A stretch of 64,000 bases of DNA from Bubalus kerabau (Eukaryota > Chordata > Mammalia > Artiodactyla > Bovidae), in contig NC_073628.1 of the NCBI RefSeq assembly GCF_029407905.1, positions 61,636,501 to 61,700,500 on the forward strand. Direction: 5' to 3'. Below the pieces are notes generated by a model. The model was not told the origin of the DNA and did not search any database. It worked only from the letters and a program-made list of their open reading frames with translations. Shown in pieces: positions 11,599 through 22,426 of the stretch. Position 1 is the first letter of the stretch. The number at the start of each line of letters is the position of its first letter. A program made the position numbers and the translations under genes.

Positions 11599-11623
11599 TA
11601 AAATAAATAAATAAATAAATAAA
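11599..11623. repeat. (AAAT)n microsatellite
   Basis: About six AAAT units in a row. Confidence 0.9.
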
Positions 11624-11984
11624 ACCCCCAAAACTTCCCCTGACCATGTTATTTCATCTAGTTCTGACCCCATTAAATTCTTTTTATTATAGATTCTAAA
11701 AAAATGTTTTTCCTATCATTGATTCTTCACCAATTTTTTTTAATAGTGGCTTCATTGAAATATAATTCACATAGCATACAGTTTACCTCCTTAGTGGGTA
11801 TAACTCACTGTTTTACTATATAGGCAGAAATACACAACCATCATTATTCTCAATTTTATAGTCTACATCACCACAAAAAGAAACCATGAACTCTTTAGGT
11901 ATTACCATCTTATATTCACATTAAGCCCTCAACTCAAACCTAAGTAACCCTTAACCTGGCTTCTGTCTTTATGAATATGTCTCT

Positions 11985-12191
11985 GCTTAGTCACTTTAGA
12001 CCTCTCTGACTCTTTGTGACCTTCTGGACTGTAGCCGCCAGGCTCTTCTGTCCATGGGATTTGCCAGGCACTAATATTGGAGTGGGTTGCCATGTCCTTC
12101 TCCAGGGGATCTTCCTGACCCAGGGATCAAAACTGGGTCTCTTGCATTGCAGGTGAATTATTTACTACTGAGCCACCAGGGAAACCCCTCT
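11985..12191 (-). mobile_element. Bov-tA SINE with target-site duplication
   Basis: The reversed Bov-A unit is followed by the reversed tRNA-Glu-derived head (GGTCTCTTGCATTGCAGG, GAGCCACCAGGGAAACCC). TGTCTCT flanks it at 11978-11984 and 12192-12198, matching the L1 target. Confidence 0.93.
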
Positions 12192-12426
12192 TGTCTCTAT
12201 AGATTTACCCATTCGTGACAATTCACATACTATGTGGCATTCTGTGACTAGCTGCTTTCACTTAACAACATGGTTTCAAAATTCATAAATATTGTAGCAT
12301 GTATCACTACTCCATCACTTTGTTATGACTAAATAATATTCCAGTGTATAGATATACTACATTTCATTTATCCATTTTTCAGGTGATAGAATTCAGGTTG
12401 TTTCCATCTTTTGGCTATTACTAATA

Positions 12427-12571
12427 AAGTGAAAATGAAAGTGAAGTCGCTCAGTCGTGTCTGACTCTTTGTGACCCCATGGACTGTAGCCCACCAGGCT
12501 CCTCAGTCCATAGACTTTTCCAGGCAAGAGTACTAGAGTGGGTTGTCATTTCCTTCTTCAGGGGATCTTCC
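12427..12571 (-). mobile_element. Bov-A unit, partial SINE
   Basis: One Bov-A monomer in reverse orientation with the GAAAGTGAAGTCGCTCAGTCGTG block and ending in GGGGATCTTCCC. The tRNA head is missing. L1 sequence resumes at about 12575. Confidence 0.85.
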
Positions 12572-12776
12572 CAATCAGGTTGGTATAAATATTCTACCAA
12601 TTTTTGTGAGGACATGCATTTTAGTTTCTCTTAGGAATCTACCAAGGAGTGGAATTTCTGGGTAATAAGGTTACATATGGAAATGTTTCATAAATCATCA
12701 GATTGCTTTCAAGTATGGCTATACCATTTTATATTCCCACCTGCAGTCTATAAGGAGTTTGATACTTCTTATCCTT

Positions 12777-13218
12777 CAGTTCAGTTCAGTTCAGTCACAC
12801 AGTCATGTCCAACTCTTTGCGACCCCATGAATTGCAGCATTGCGACCCCATGAATTGCAGCACGCCAGGCCTCCCTGTCCATCACCAACTCCCAGAGTTC
12901 ACTCAAACTCATGTCCATCGAGTCAGTGATTCCATCCAGCCATCTCATCCCCTGTTGTCCCCTTCTCCTCCTGCCCCCAGTCCCTCCCAGCATCAGGGTC
13001 TTTTTCAATGAGTCAACTCTTCGAATGAGGTGGCCAAAGTACTGGAGTTTCAGCTTTAGCATCAGTCCTTCCAATGAACACCCAGGACTGATCTCCTTTA
13101 GAATGGACTGGTTGGATCTCCTTGCAGTCCAAGGGACTCTCAAGAGTCTTCTCCAACACCACAGTTCAAAAGTATCAATTCTTTGACATTCAGCTTTCTT
13201 CACAGTCCAACTTTCACA
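12777..13218 (-). mobile_element. BovB LINE, 3' end, in L1
   Basis: Reversed BovB terminus to the C-terminal coding region. It contains a perfect 23-bp tandem duplication: TTGCGACCCCATGAATTGCA plus CA at 12817-12839 repeats at 12840-12862. The relic frame on the minus strand (12781-13203) covers the polyprotein C-terminus. Confidence 0.94.
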
Positions 13219-13275
13219 TTCTTGCTACCACTTATAATCTGAATTTTTAATTATAGCCATATTAGTGAGTATAAT

Positions 13276-13541
13276 GGAGAAGGCAATGGCACCCCACTCC
13301 AGTACTCTTGCCTGGAAAATCCCATGGATGGAGGAGCCTGGTAGGCTGCAGACCATGCGGTCGCGAAGAGTCGGACACGACTGAGCGACTTCACTTGCAC
13401 TTTTCCCTTTCATGCATTGGAGAAGGAAATGGCAGCCCACTCCAGTGGTCTTGCTTGGAGAATCCCAGGGACAGGGGAGCCTGGTGGGCCACCGTCTATG
13501 GGATTGCACAGAGTCGGGCACGACTGAAGCGACTTAGCAGC
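13276..13541 (+). mobile_element. BOV-A2 SINE with 11-bp target-site duplication
   Basis: Starts GGAGAAGGCAATGGCACCCC and ends GACTTAGCAGC. AGTGAGTATAA flanks it at 13264-13274 and 13542-13552. Confidence 0.96.
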
Positions 13542-14433
13542 AGTGAGTATAAAGTGAAAGAAAACTCATTGTGGTTTCAGTCTGGATTTCCCAGGTAGTT
13601 AATGATGCTGAGCATCTTTTCATGTGCTTATTGGTCATTCACATAACTTTTTTATAGAAATATCTATTCAGGTTCCTCACCCATTCTTTAATTGGGTTGT
13701 CTTCTTCTAATTGAACTGTAATGTTTCTGCATATCCTAGATAAAAGTACCTTATCATAAATTTAATTTTCAAATAATTTTTTATCTTTTCATTTCCTTTG
13801 ATAGTTTCTCATGAAGAAGAAGTGTTTTTATTTTTGATGAAATATAATTAATTTTTTTTCTTTTGTTGCTTATACTTTTGGTGTCATATCTAAGAATCGT
13901 CTGTGAAATCTGAGGTCACAGAAATTTATCCCTGTGTTTTCTTCTAAAAGTTTTGTAGTTTCAGTTTTTATTTTTAGAGGTTACATCTACTTCTAGATAA
14001 ATTGTGTAACAGCATGAGGTAAGAGTCCAATTTTATTATATTGCATGTAGCTATCCAGTTGTCCCAGCATCAGTTGTTGAAAAGACTATTCTTTCCCAGT
14101 TGAACAGTGTTGATTCCTTTGCTAAAAATCAATTGACGACAGATATAAAGTTTTATTTCCGGACTCTCAGTCCTATTCCACTGGTCTATGTGTCTATCTT
14201 TATGCAAGTACCACACTGTTTTGACTATTATGGTTTGTAATAAGATCTGAAACTGGGAGTTATGAGTCTAACAACTTTTATTTTTTAAGGCTGTTTTGGC
14301 TTTTTAAGTCCCCTGCCACTCCACATGAATTTTAGACTGTGTTTGTCAATTTCTGCAGTGGAACCAGTTGGGCCTCTGATAGAGATTGTATTCAATCTTT
14401 AGACAAATTTGGTGAGTACTGCAATCTTATGTA

Positions 14434-14632
14434 GAACTTCCCTGGTGGCTCAGATGGTAAAGTGTCTGTCTACAATGCAGGAGACCCGGGTTCGATCCCT
14501 GGGTCAGGAAGATCTCCTGGAGAAGGAAATGGCAAGCCACCTCAGTACTATTGCCTGGAAAATCCCATGGACACAGGATCCTGGTAGGCTACATTACATG
14601 GGTCGCAAAGAGTCGGACACGACCAAGCGAAG
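14434..14632 (+). mobile_element. Bov-tA SINE with 13-bp target-site duplication
   Basis: A tRNA-Glu-derived head (CTTCCCTGGTGGCTCAGATGG, with the B-box-like GGTTCGATCCC) joins a Bov-A unit. GCAATCTTATGTA flanks it at 14421-14433 and 14633-14645. Box A and box B homology of the RNA polymerase III promoter is retained, though activity is unknown. Confidence 0.96.
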
Positions 14633-14911
14633 GCAATCTTATGTACTGTATTGCATTTAGTGAACATTTTCCATTTATTTGAATCATTTTTAGTTTATTT
14701 CAACTCTTTCTTTGTCTTCAATTTATGTGTTTGCAGTGCATTGGTTAAATGTATTATATTTTTCTTTCTGATGCTATCATAACTGGAATTGCTTTCTTAA
14801 TTCTATTTTGGAATTTTCATTGCAAGTGTGTGGAAATACAACTGGTTTTTGTATATTGATCATGGGACCAGCTTGTTTATTAGTTCCAAAACAGTTTACA
14901 GCATTCCTTCA

Positions 14912-17900
14912 GACCAGATCAGTCGCCCAGTCGTGTCCGACTCTTTGTGACCCCATGAACTGCAGCACGCCAGGCCACCCTGTCCATCACCAACTCCCGG
15001 AGTTCAATGAGACTCACGTCCATCGAGTCAGTGATGCCACAGAGCCATCTCATCCTCTGTCGTCCCATTCTCCTCCTGCCCCCAATCCCTCCCAGCATCA
15101 GAGTCTTTTCCAATGAGTCAACTCTTTGCATGAAGTGGCTAAAGTACTGGAGTTTCAGCTTTAGCATCATTCCTTCCAAAGAAATCCGAGGGCTGATCTC
15201 CTTCAGAATGGACTGGTTGGATCTCCTTGCAGTCCAAGGGAATCTCAAGAGTCTTCTCCAACACCATAGTTCAAAATCATCAATTCTTTGGCAATCATCC
15301 TTCTTCACAGTCCAACTCTCACATCTATACACGACCGCAGGAAAAACCATAGCCTTGACTAGACGGACCTTTGTAGGCAAAGTAATGTCTCTGCTTTTGA
15401 ATATGCTATCTAGGTTGGTCATAACTTTCCTGCCAAGGAGTAAGCATCTTTTAATTTCATGGCTGCAGTCACCATCTGTAGTGGCTTTGGAGCCCAGAAA
15501 AATAGAGTCTGACACAGTTTCCACTGTTTCCCCATCTATTTCCCATGAAGTGGTGGGACCAGATGCCATGAACTTTGTTTTCTGAATATTGAGCTTTAAG
15601 CCAACTTTTTTCCTCTCCACTTTCACTTTCATCAAGAGGCTTTTGAGTTCCTCTTCACTTTCTGCCATAAGGGTGGTGTCATCTGCATATCTGAGATTAT
15701 TGATATTTCTCCGGGCAATCTTGATTCCAGCTTGTGTTTCTTCCAGTCCAGCGTTTCTCATGATGTACTCTGCATATAAGTTAAATAAACAGGGTGACAA
15801 TATACAGCCTTGACGAACTCTTTTTCCTATTTGGAACCAGTCTGTTGTTCCATGTCCAGTTTTAACTGTTGTTTCCTGACCTGCATACAAATTTCTCAAG
15901 AGGCAGATCAGGTGGTCTGGTATTCCCATCTCTTGAAGAATTTTCCACAGTTGATTGTGATCCACACAGTCAAAGGCTTTGGCATAGTCAATAAAGCAGA
16001 AACAGAAGTTTTTCTGGAACTCTCTTGCTTTTTCCATGATCCAGCGGATGTTGGCAATTTGATCTCTGTTCCTCTGCCTTTTCTAAAACCAGCTTGAACA
16101 TCAGGAAGTTCACGGTTCATGTATTGCTGAAGCCTGGATTGGAGAATTGTGAGCATTACTTTACTAGTGTGTGAGATGAGTGCAATTGTGTGGTAGTTTG
16201 AGCATTTTCTTTTACATTGCCTTTCTTTGGGATTGGAATGAAAACTGATGTTTTCCAGTACTGTGGCCACTGCTGAGTTTTCCAAATTTGCTGGCATATT
16301 GAGTGCAGCACTTTCACAGCATCATCTTTCAGGATTTGGGATAGTTCAACTGGAATTCCATCATCTCCACTAGCTTTGTTCGTAGTGATGCTTTCTAAGG
16401 CCCACTTGACTTCACATTCCAGGATGACTGGCTCTAGGTCAGTGATCACACCATCGTGATTATCTGGGTCGTGAAGATCTTTTTTGTACAGTTATTCTAT
16501 GTATTATTGCCACCTTTTCCTAATATCTTCTCCTTCTGTTATGTCCATACCATTTCTGTCCTTTATCGAGCCCATCTTTGCATGAAATGTTCCTTTGATA
16601 TCTCTGATTTTCTTGAAGAGATCCCTAGTCTTTCCCATTCTGTTGTTTTCCTCTACTTCTTTGCATTGATCACTGAAGAAGGCTTTCTTATCTCTTCTTG
16701 CTATTCTTTGGAACTCTGCATTCAGGTGTTTATATCTTTCCTTTTCTCCTTTGCTTTTCGCTTCTCTTCTTTTCACAGCTATTTGTAAGGCCTCTGCAGA
16801 CAGCCATTTTGCTTTTTGCATTTCATTTCTATGGGAATGGTCTTGATCCCTGTCTCCTGTACAATGACACGAACCTCATTCCATAGTTCATCAGGCACTC
16901 TATCTATCAGATCTAGGCCCTTAAATCTATTTCTCACTTCCACTGTATAATCATAAGGGATTTGATTTAGGTCATACCTGAATGGTCTAGTGGTTTTCCC
17001 TCCTTTCTTCAATTTAAGTCTGAATTTGGCAATAAGGAGTTCATGGTCTGAGCCACAGTCAGCTCCTGGTCTTGCTTTTGCTGACTGTATAGAGCTTCTC
17101 CATCTTTGGCTGCAAAGAATATAATCAATCTGATTTTGGTGTTGACCATCTGGTGATGTCCATGTATAGAGTCTTCTCTTGTGTTGTTGGAAGAGGGAGT
17201 TTGTTATGAACAGTGCATTTTCTTGGCAAAACTCTATCAGTCTTTGCCCTGCTTCATTCCGTATTCCAAGGCCAACTTTGCCTGTTACTCCAGGTGTTTC
17301 TTGTCTTCCTACTTTTTCATTCCAGTCTCCTATAATGAAAAGGACATATTTTTTGGGTGTTAGTTCTAAAAGGTCTTGTAGGTCTTCATAGAACAGTTCA
17401 ACTTCAGCTTCTTCAGCGTTACTGCTTGGGACATAGACTTGGATTACTGTAATAGTGAATGGTTTGCCTTGCAAATGAACAGAGATCATTCTGTCGTTTT
17501 TGAGATTGCATCCAAGTACTGCATTTCAGACTCTTTTTTTTTGACCATGATGGCTACTCCATTTCTTCTGAGGGATTCCTGTCCGCAGTAGTAGATATAA
17601 TGGTCATCTGAGTTAAAATCTCCCATTCCAGTCCATTTCAGTTCGCTGATTCCTAGAATGTTGACCTTTACTCTTGCCATCTCTTGTTTGACCATTTCCA
17701 ATTTGTCTTGATTCATGGACCTGACATTCTAGGTTCCTATGCAATATTGCTCTTACAGCATCGGACCTTGCTTCTATCACCAGTCACATCCACAGCTGGG
17801 TATTGTTTTTGCTTTGGCTCCATCCCTTCATTCTTTCTAGAGTTGTTTCCCCACTGATCTTCAGTAGCATATTGGGCACCTACTGACCTGGGGAGTTTCT

Positions 17901-17944
17901 CTTTCAGTATCCTATCATTTTGCCTTTTCATACTGTTCATGGGG
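14912..17944 (-). mobile_element. Near-complete BovB LINE (5' UTR missing)
   Basis: About 3 kb of collinear BovB in reverse: 3' terminus at 14912, reverse transcriptase, connector, endonuclease, and leader, stopping at 17944 just upstream of the ATGAACAGTATG leader block. Only the 5' UTR repeats are missing relative to the copy at 9203. It is inserted in the minus-strand L1, which resumes at 17945. Full-length-class BovB is about 3.2 kb, so this is the most complete copy in the window. Confidence 0.95.
14919..17716 (-). pseudogene. BovB polyprotein (endonuclease + reverse transcriptase), frameshifted
   Basis: The BovB protein nicks target DNA and copies its own RNA at the nick. N- to C-terminus (high to low coordinates): endonuclease with ISELKWTG at about 17650, the GDWN metal-binding motif at 17319-17330 and the SDH catalytic motif at about 17040-17050; a basic connector; then reverse transcriptase with FIDYAKAFDCVDH near 15960-15998 and YADD at 15678-15689; then a C-terminal region with a CW..RRLLR-like stretch. 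All key residues that I can check are present, but the reading frame breaks near 17486, 16800, 16450-16500, 16250 and 16040. It is therefore a pseudogene. The longest intact piece is 372 codons (14919-16037). Confidence 0.93.
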
Positions 17945-18095
17945 TAGGGTTGTCTATATACAGGGTTTTCTTGTCTAGGAATAGAGATATTTTTCGGTCT
18001 TCCTTTTCAATCTGAATGTTTTCTTCACTAATTGCTCTGGGTAGATTTCTAGTGGATACCCTTGTCTTGTTCCTGGTCTTTAGCTGGTTAATTTG

Positions 18096-19257
18096 TTTTT
18101 AAATTGGTGATTCATTAATTTTCAACTTTGAACTCATTCCTGGAAATAGACCCTCTCTTCTAGAATGCCTTGACATCAGCCTCTCTGCCTAAGGAGGAAG
18201 AAGAACATGTGGATCACAGCATTTCAGACCCTCTTCCTCGTTTGGGTATTACTTTGGCTCTCACTAGTTTGTCCATATGAGATGAGATCCCTGTCACTGA
18301 AAGACAGTCTAGACCATCCTCACTGAGACCACAAGTACCCTGAAAGCCACTCTGGTTGTCTCTTGATTCTATAATTAGGTAGTGGGAACAGCAGGTGATG
18401 AGATTATTAGCCACAGTCAGATTTCCATATTTGCTCAAGCAGCTCATACTGGTTATTAAGTCCAATTAAATCTCCTTATGAGGTCAGTTCTATCTATTCA
18501 CAACACAACCCAAATCTTAAATGACAAACATGGACACAGAAAAGGCAGCTTCAGTCAAAATAGAAAATCTAACAAAAAAATAAAATATAAACAGGTACAA
18601 ATGATATTTAGGTACACTCTCCTGGACCATCTGGGCAAAAACCTTCCCAAAGGAATGCCTAGGTCTAGTTATTCGAACACGAGGTCTCAACGGAGGAGAT
18701 GGATAAGCTTCTGAGGCCAAGTATCTGGTTGCCACAGGCAACATTGCTAGGGCCCTTATGATCGTCCTGTGATTAATATGAGTGTTATTCCCTCTGACCC
18801 ATCCCATGAATCTGGAGGTGCATCAAGCACCTCACCAACTTTGACCCAGGTCTTTGGGGCTTTAAAAAATAAAACAAAACAGAAAAACTAAAATAGTACT
18901 AGAGGTTAGGCCAAGGTCCATCTGTTTCCAGGAGAACAGACGGGTCTATGCGAGGGTTAGAGTCCAAAGGGGAGTGGGGAAGAATCACAGCTTCTGATAT
19001 GGGGGCTGAGACCACCACCTCTGGGACCACTGTCCAAGCCTGACTATAGGTGGGTTCTCTAGGGCTCCTACCAATCCCCAAAGCTGTATATCCTGCCACT
19101 GAATGAACAAGTCTATTATTTATGTGCCTTCCTGTTCACTTTTGCCCCAAGTTCCTGTCAGGAAGTACTGTAATCAGGGCCACCCTTGTAGGGTATATGG
19201 AAGACCACATACCCACCCTACTACCTACACCTGCACCTAGTGCTTCTGGCTCTCAAA
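18096..19257. other. Unassigned 1.1 kb, less AT-rich than surroundings
   Basis: No family recognised. Minus-strand frames of 66-96 codons (18899-19099, 18517-18807, 18214-18465) have protein-like composition but no domain I can name. Being sandwiched between L1 and a retroviral pol relic (20150) it may be retroviral internal sequence; that is only inference. Confidence 0.35.
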
Positions 19258-19590
19258 TACAAAACTGGTAGGTTGTCTTTTTGAATTACAGTTTTCTCTG
19301 GGTATATGCCTAGTAATGGGATAGCTGGGTCTAATGGTAGTTCTATTTTAGTTTTTTTTAGGATCCTGAATAGTGTTCTCCATAGTGTTTGTACCAATTT
19401 ACATTCCCACCAATGGAGCATGAGGGTTCCCTTTTTTTGACACCTTGTACCGCATTTACTTTCCATAGATTTTTTTTTAGGCTGGCCATTCTGATCTGTG
19501 TGTGGTAATACCTCATTGAAGTTTTGACTTCATTTCTCTAATAATTAGTGATTGTTGAGCATCTTTTCATGCATTTGTTACCCATCTATA
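19258..19590 (-). mobile_element. L1 ORF2 C-terminal fragment
   Basis: Reverse complement of L1: GGGTATATGCCTAGTAATGGG, CATTCCCACCAATGGAGCATG, GGCCATTCTGATCTGTG, TGAGCATCTTTTCATGC. All are the conserved end of ORF2. Confidence 0.85.
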
Positions 19591-19644
19591 GGTGACCTAA
19601 ATGGGAAGGAAATTTGAAAAAGAGAGGATATATTTATACACATA

Positions 19645-19668
19645 TGTGTGTGTGTGTGTGTGTGTGTA
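19645..19668. repeat. (TG)12 microsatellite
   Basis: Twelve uninterrupted TG units; likely length-polymorphic. Confidence 0.95.
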
Positions 19669-19732
19669 TTTCACTCTGAAGTACAGTAAAAAAAGAAAAA
19701 AAAACCAACTAATACAACACTATAAAGCAACT

Positions 19733-19942
19733 GTTGTTTGTTTTTAGTCATTCAGTCATGTCTGACTCTTTGCAACCCCATGGATTGTAGCCTGCCAAGG
19801 TCCTCTGTCCATGGGATTCTCCAGGCAAAAAATACTGGAGTTGCCATTTCCTTTTTCAGGGGATCTTCCCAACCCAGGGATCGAAAACAAGTCTCCTGCA
19901 TGGCAGGCGGATTCTTCACCATCGAATCACCTGTGAAACCTA
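19733..19942 (-). mobile_element. Bov-tA SINE with 9-bp target-site duplication
   Basis: Reversed Bov-A unit then reversed tRNA head. AAAGCAACT flanks it at 19724-19732 and 19943-19951, inside the L1 3' UTR. Confidence 0.95.
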
Positions 19943-20017
19943 AAAGCAACTATACTCCAATAAATTTTTTTAAAAAGAAAGAAAGAAAATAAATAGCAAA
20001 AAAAATACTGGCTGCCT

Positions 20018-20138
20018 GGTTCAGTCACTCAGTCATGTCCAACTCTTTGTGACCCCATGGATTGTAGCCTGCCAGGCTCCTCTGTTCATGGAATTTTCCA
20101 GGCAAGAATACTGGAGTGGCTTGCCATTTCCTTCTCCA
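20018..20138 (-). mobile_element. Bov-A monomer, truncated SINE
   Basis: One reversed Bov-A unit lacking the tRNA head. Flanked by ACTGGCTGCCT (20007-20017) and ACTGGCTTCCT (20139-20149), an 11-bp duplication with one mismatch, so truncation happened at insertion. Confidence 0.9.
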
Positions 20139-20149
20139 ACTGGCTTCCT

Positions 20150-20648
20150 GAGGGAGAAATAAACAGCTGTCCTCACTGCTGAGCACCAGGAATACAAAGC
20201 CCTCTCTGAGACTGTTTATCTATTCAGCAGCCCCGTTTCACCTGTGTGGAAGGCCTCAGAAACCTGGTGAATCACTTTGGGTAATAAATGGCTCAACACC
20301 ATAGTTCAGCAGTTGGGGGCCTGCAGTGTTTCCTAGACATTGTGATTCCTATGCGCTATGGCCCAAGCTGAAGGTACTTAATAACTGACATTCCAAAGGC
20401 ACTTTTAAGCATTCCTTTCACTGGGATGATGACGATAGCTTGCTTTCACATGGAGCCAGTTACATCTTTAGTGTTCTTCCACAAGGATGCCTAAACTTCT
20501 GGGCGCTCTGCCATCAGGAGGTAGGTCATGGCTTGGAACAAGTCCCAATCTAAGAGGAAGAATGCTTCATCATATAGATGACATCTTCCTAGTGGGCTTA
20601 GAGCTGGGCAACCTCTTATGCTGAACTCCTGAATTTTCGAGTCTAATG
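20150..20648 (+). pseudogene. Degenerate ERVL-like pol (reverse transcriptase) fragment
   Basis: Conceptual frames show a broken but ordered retroviral reverse-transcriptase pattern: SPVSPVWK-like near 20232, a VLPQG block near 20470-20490, a following AL(C)H block, and IDDI as the YxDD-equivalent catalytic motif near 20570-20590 followed by FLVG. The VWK..W and LPQG/IDDI set suggests ERVL-type pol. Frameshifts and stops are frequent. The right end is cut by a Bov-tA SINE. It is an old inactive fragment and no LTR is adjacent. Confidence 0.65.
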
Positions 20649-20827
20649 ACCTCAGATGGCAAAAAGTCTGCCTGCAATGCAGGAGACTTAGGTTCAGTTC
20701 CTGGGTTGGGAAAAAAAACCCTGAAGGGAGAGGCTACCCACTCCAATATCCTTGCCTGGAGATTTCCATGGATGGAGGTTACAGGTCACGTGGTCACAAA
20801 GAGTTGGACACAACTGAGTCACCAATG
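20649..20827 (+). mobile_element. Bov-tA SINE
   Basis: tRNA-derived head (CTGCCTGCAATGCAGGAGAC, GGTTCAGTTCC) then Bov-A unit ending TTGGACACAACTGAGTCACC. The first bases of the head are degraded. It abuts the BovB terminus at 20832. Confidence 0.88.
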
Positions 20828-21144
20828 ACATCAGTTCAGTTCAGTTCAGTCGCTCAGTCGTGTCTGACTCTGCAACCCCATGAATCACAGCACACCTGGC
20901 CTCCCTGTCCATCACAACTCTCAGAATTCACCCAGACTCACGTCCATCGAGTCAGTGATGCTGTCCAGCCATCTCATCCTCTGTCGTCCCTTTCTCCTCT
21001 TGCCCCCAATCCGTCCCAGCATCAGAGTCTGTTCCAATGAGTCAACTCTTTGCATGAAGTGGCCAAAGTACTGAAGTTTCAGCTTGAGCATCATTCCTTC
21101 CAAGGAAATCCCAGGGATGATCTCCTTCAGAAAGGACTGGTTGG

Positions 21145-22074
21145 AAAAGATCTAAACGTAAGACCAGAAACTATAAAACTCCTAGAGGAGAACATAGGCA
21201 AAACACTCTCTGACATACATCACAGCAGGATCCTCTATGACCCACCTCCCAGAATATTGGAAATAAAAGCAAAAATAAACAAATGGGACCTAATTAACCT
21301 TAAAAGCTTCTGCACATCAAAGGAAACTATTAGCAAGGTGAAAAGACAGCCTTCAGAATGGGAGAAGATAATAGCAAATGAAGCAACTGACAAACAACTA
21401 AACTCGAGAATATACAAGCAACTCCTACAGCTCAACTCCAGAAAAATAAATGACCCAATCAAAAAATGGGCCAAAGAACTAAATAGACATTTCACCAAAG
21501 AAGACATACAGATGGCTAACAAACACATGAAAAGATGCTCAACATCACTCATTATCAGAGAAATGCAAATCAAAACCACTATTAGGTACCATTTCACACC
21601 AGTCAGAATGGCTGCGATCCAAAAGTCTACAAGCAATAAATGCTGGAGAGGGTGTGGAGAAAAGGGAACCCTCTTACACTGTTGGGAATGCAAACTAGTA
21701 CAGCCACTATGGAGAACAGTGTGGAGATTCCTTAAAAAAAACTGGAAATAGAACTGCCTTATGATCCAGCAATCCCACTGCTGGGCATACACACTGAGGA
21801 AACCAGAAGGGAAAGAGACACGAGTACCCCAATGTTCATCGCAGCACTGTTTATAATAGCCAGGACATGGAAGCAACCTAGATGTCCATCAGCAGATGAA
21901 TGGATAAGAAAGCTGTGGTACATATACACAATGGACTATTACTCAGCCATTAAAAAGAATACATTTGAATCAGTTCTAATGAGGTGGATGAAACTGGAGC
22001 CTATTATACAGAGTGAAGTAAGCCAGAAAGAAAAACACCAATACAGTATACTAATGCATATATATGGAATTTAG
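21145..22074 (+). pseudogene. L1 ORF2 C-terminal region, frameshifted
   Basis: An open C-terminal ORF2 stretch (KDLNVRPETIKLL..., a CWRGCGEKGTL cysteine-rich block near 21641-21680) runs to an A-run at about 21734-21741, where a frameshift occurs. The rest continues in another frame (YDPAIPLLG..., IARTWKQPRCPS, IYTMDYYSAI) to the natural stop near 22072. The ORF2 endonuclease and reverse-transcriptase domains were never copied. Confidence 0.92.
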
Positions 22075-22426
22075 AAAGATGGTAACAATAACCCTGTGTA
22101 CGAGACAGCAAAAGAGACACTGATGTATAGAACAGTCTTATGGACTCTGTGGGAGAGGGAGAGGGTGGGAAGATTTGGGAGAATGGCATTGAAACATGTA
22201 AAATATCATGTATGAAACGAGTTGTCAGTCCAGGTTTGATGCACGATACTGGATGCTTGGGGCTGGTGCACTGGGACGACCCAGAGGGATGGAATGGGGA
22301 GGGAGGAGGGAGGAGGGTTCAGGATGGGGAAAACATGTATACCTGTGGCGGATTCATTTTGATATTTGGCAAAACTAATACAGTTATGTAAAGTTTAAAA
22401 ATAAAATAAAATTAAAAAAGAAAAAA
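21145..22426 (+). mobile_element. Young 5'-truncated L1 with 16-bp target-site duplication
   Basis: ORF2 C-terminus, L1 3' UTR (GATGCACGATACTGGATGC, GGAGGGAGGAGGGAGG) and an A-rich tail. AGAAAGGACTGGTTGG flanks it at 21129-21144 and 22427-22442. The sharp duplication and clear coding sequence mark it as recent relative to its neighbours. Confidence 0.97.

Larger units (their letters stand above)
10887..11736. other. Unassigned AT-rich sequence with microsatellites
   Basis: No gene or transposon recognised. It holds the TA-rich tandem repeat at 11184-11252 and an (AAAT)n tract at 11599-11623. Confidence 0.45.
11737..18095 (-). mobile_element. Old minus-strand L1 split by six later insertions
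   Basis: Reading the plus strand, the order follows the reverse complement of L1 from near its 3' end into ORF2: TGAAATATAATTCACATAGCATAC (about 11755), CTTCAACATGGT-type blocks (12260), ATTGGGTTGTCTTCTTCTAA (13692), TTTTGGTGTCATATCTAAGAA (13877), CAGTTGTCCCAGCATCAG (14055), then TTGTCTATATACAGGGTTTTC (17951) and CTTGTCTTGTTCCTGGTC (18061). The inserts are Bov-tA (11985), Bov-A (12427), BovB (12777), BOV-A2 (13276), Bov-tA (14434) and BovB (14912). Continuity of L1 across every insert is what identifies the single element. Confidence 0.88.
19595..19998 (+). mobile_element. L1 3' UTR with tail, split by Bov-tA
   Basis: L1 3' UTR (GGAAGGAAATTTGAAAAAGAG, AGTACAGTAAA, TATAAAGCAACT...ACTCCAATAAA) ends in an A-rich tail near 19965-19998. 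A (TG)n microsatellite (19645-19668) grew inside it. With the opposite-strand ORF2 piece just upstream (19258-19590) it may form a single 5'-inverted L1. Confidence 0.8.

Noticed and set aside
12777..13218. Series of evenly spaced repeats across the window as a possible CRISPR array
   Set aside because: The repeated words (CAGTTCAGTT, GTCTGACTCTTTG) are BovB/SINE termini at irregular distances on both strands in a mammalian genome.
14434..14510. tRNA-like sequence with box A and box B
   Set aside because: It is the tRNA-Glu-derived head of a Bov-tA SINE with target-site duplication; the cloverleaf is not maintained. The same applies to 20649, 45192, 55067 and 56229.
15007..15585. 192-codon plus-strand frame
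   Set aside because: Antisense shadow of BovB; the same peptide pattern recurs at 5911, 12911 and in reverse at 42997.
14919..16037. 372-codon open reading frame as a possible host gene
   Set aside because: It is the BovB reverse transcriptase C-terminal part, with YADD and known BovB context; the polyprotein is frameshifted upstream.
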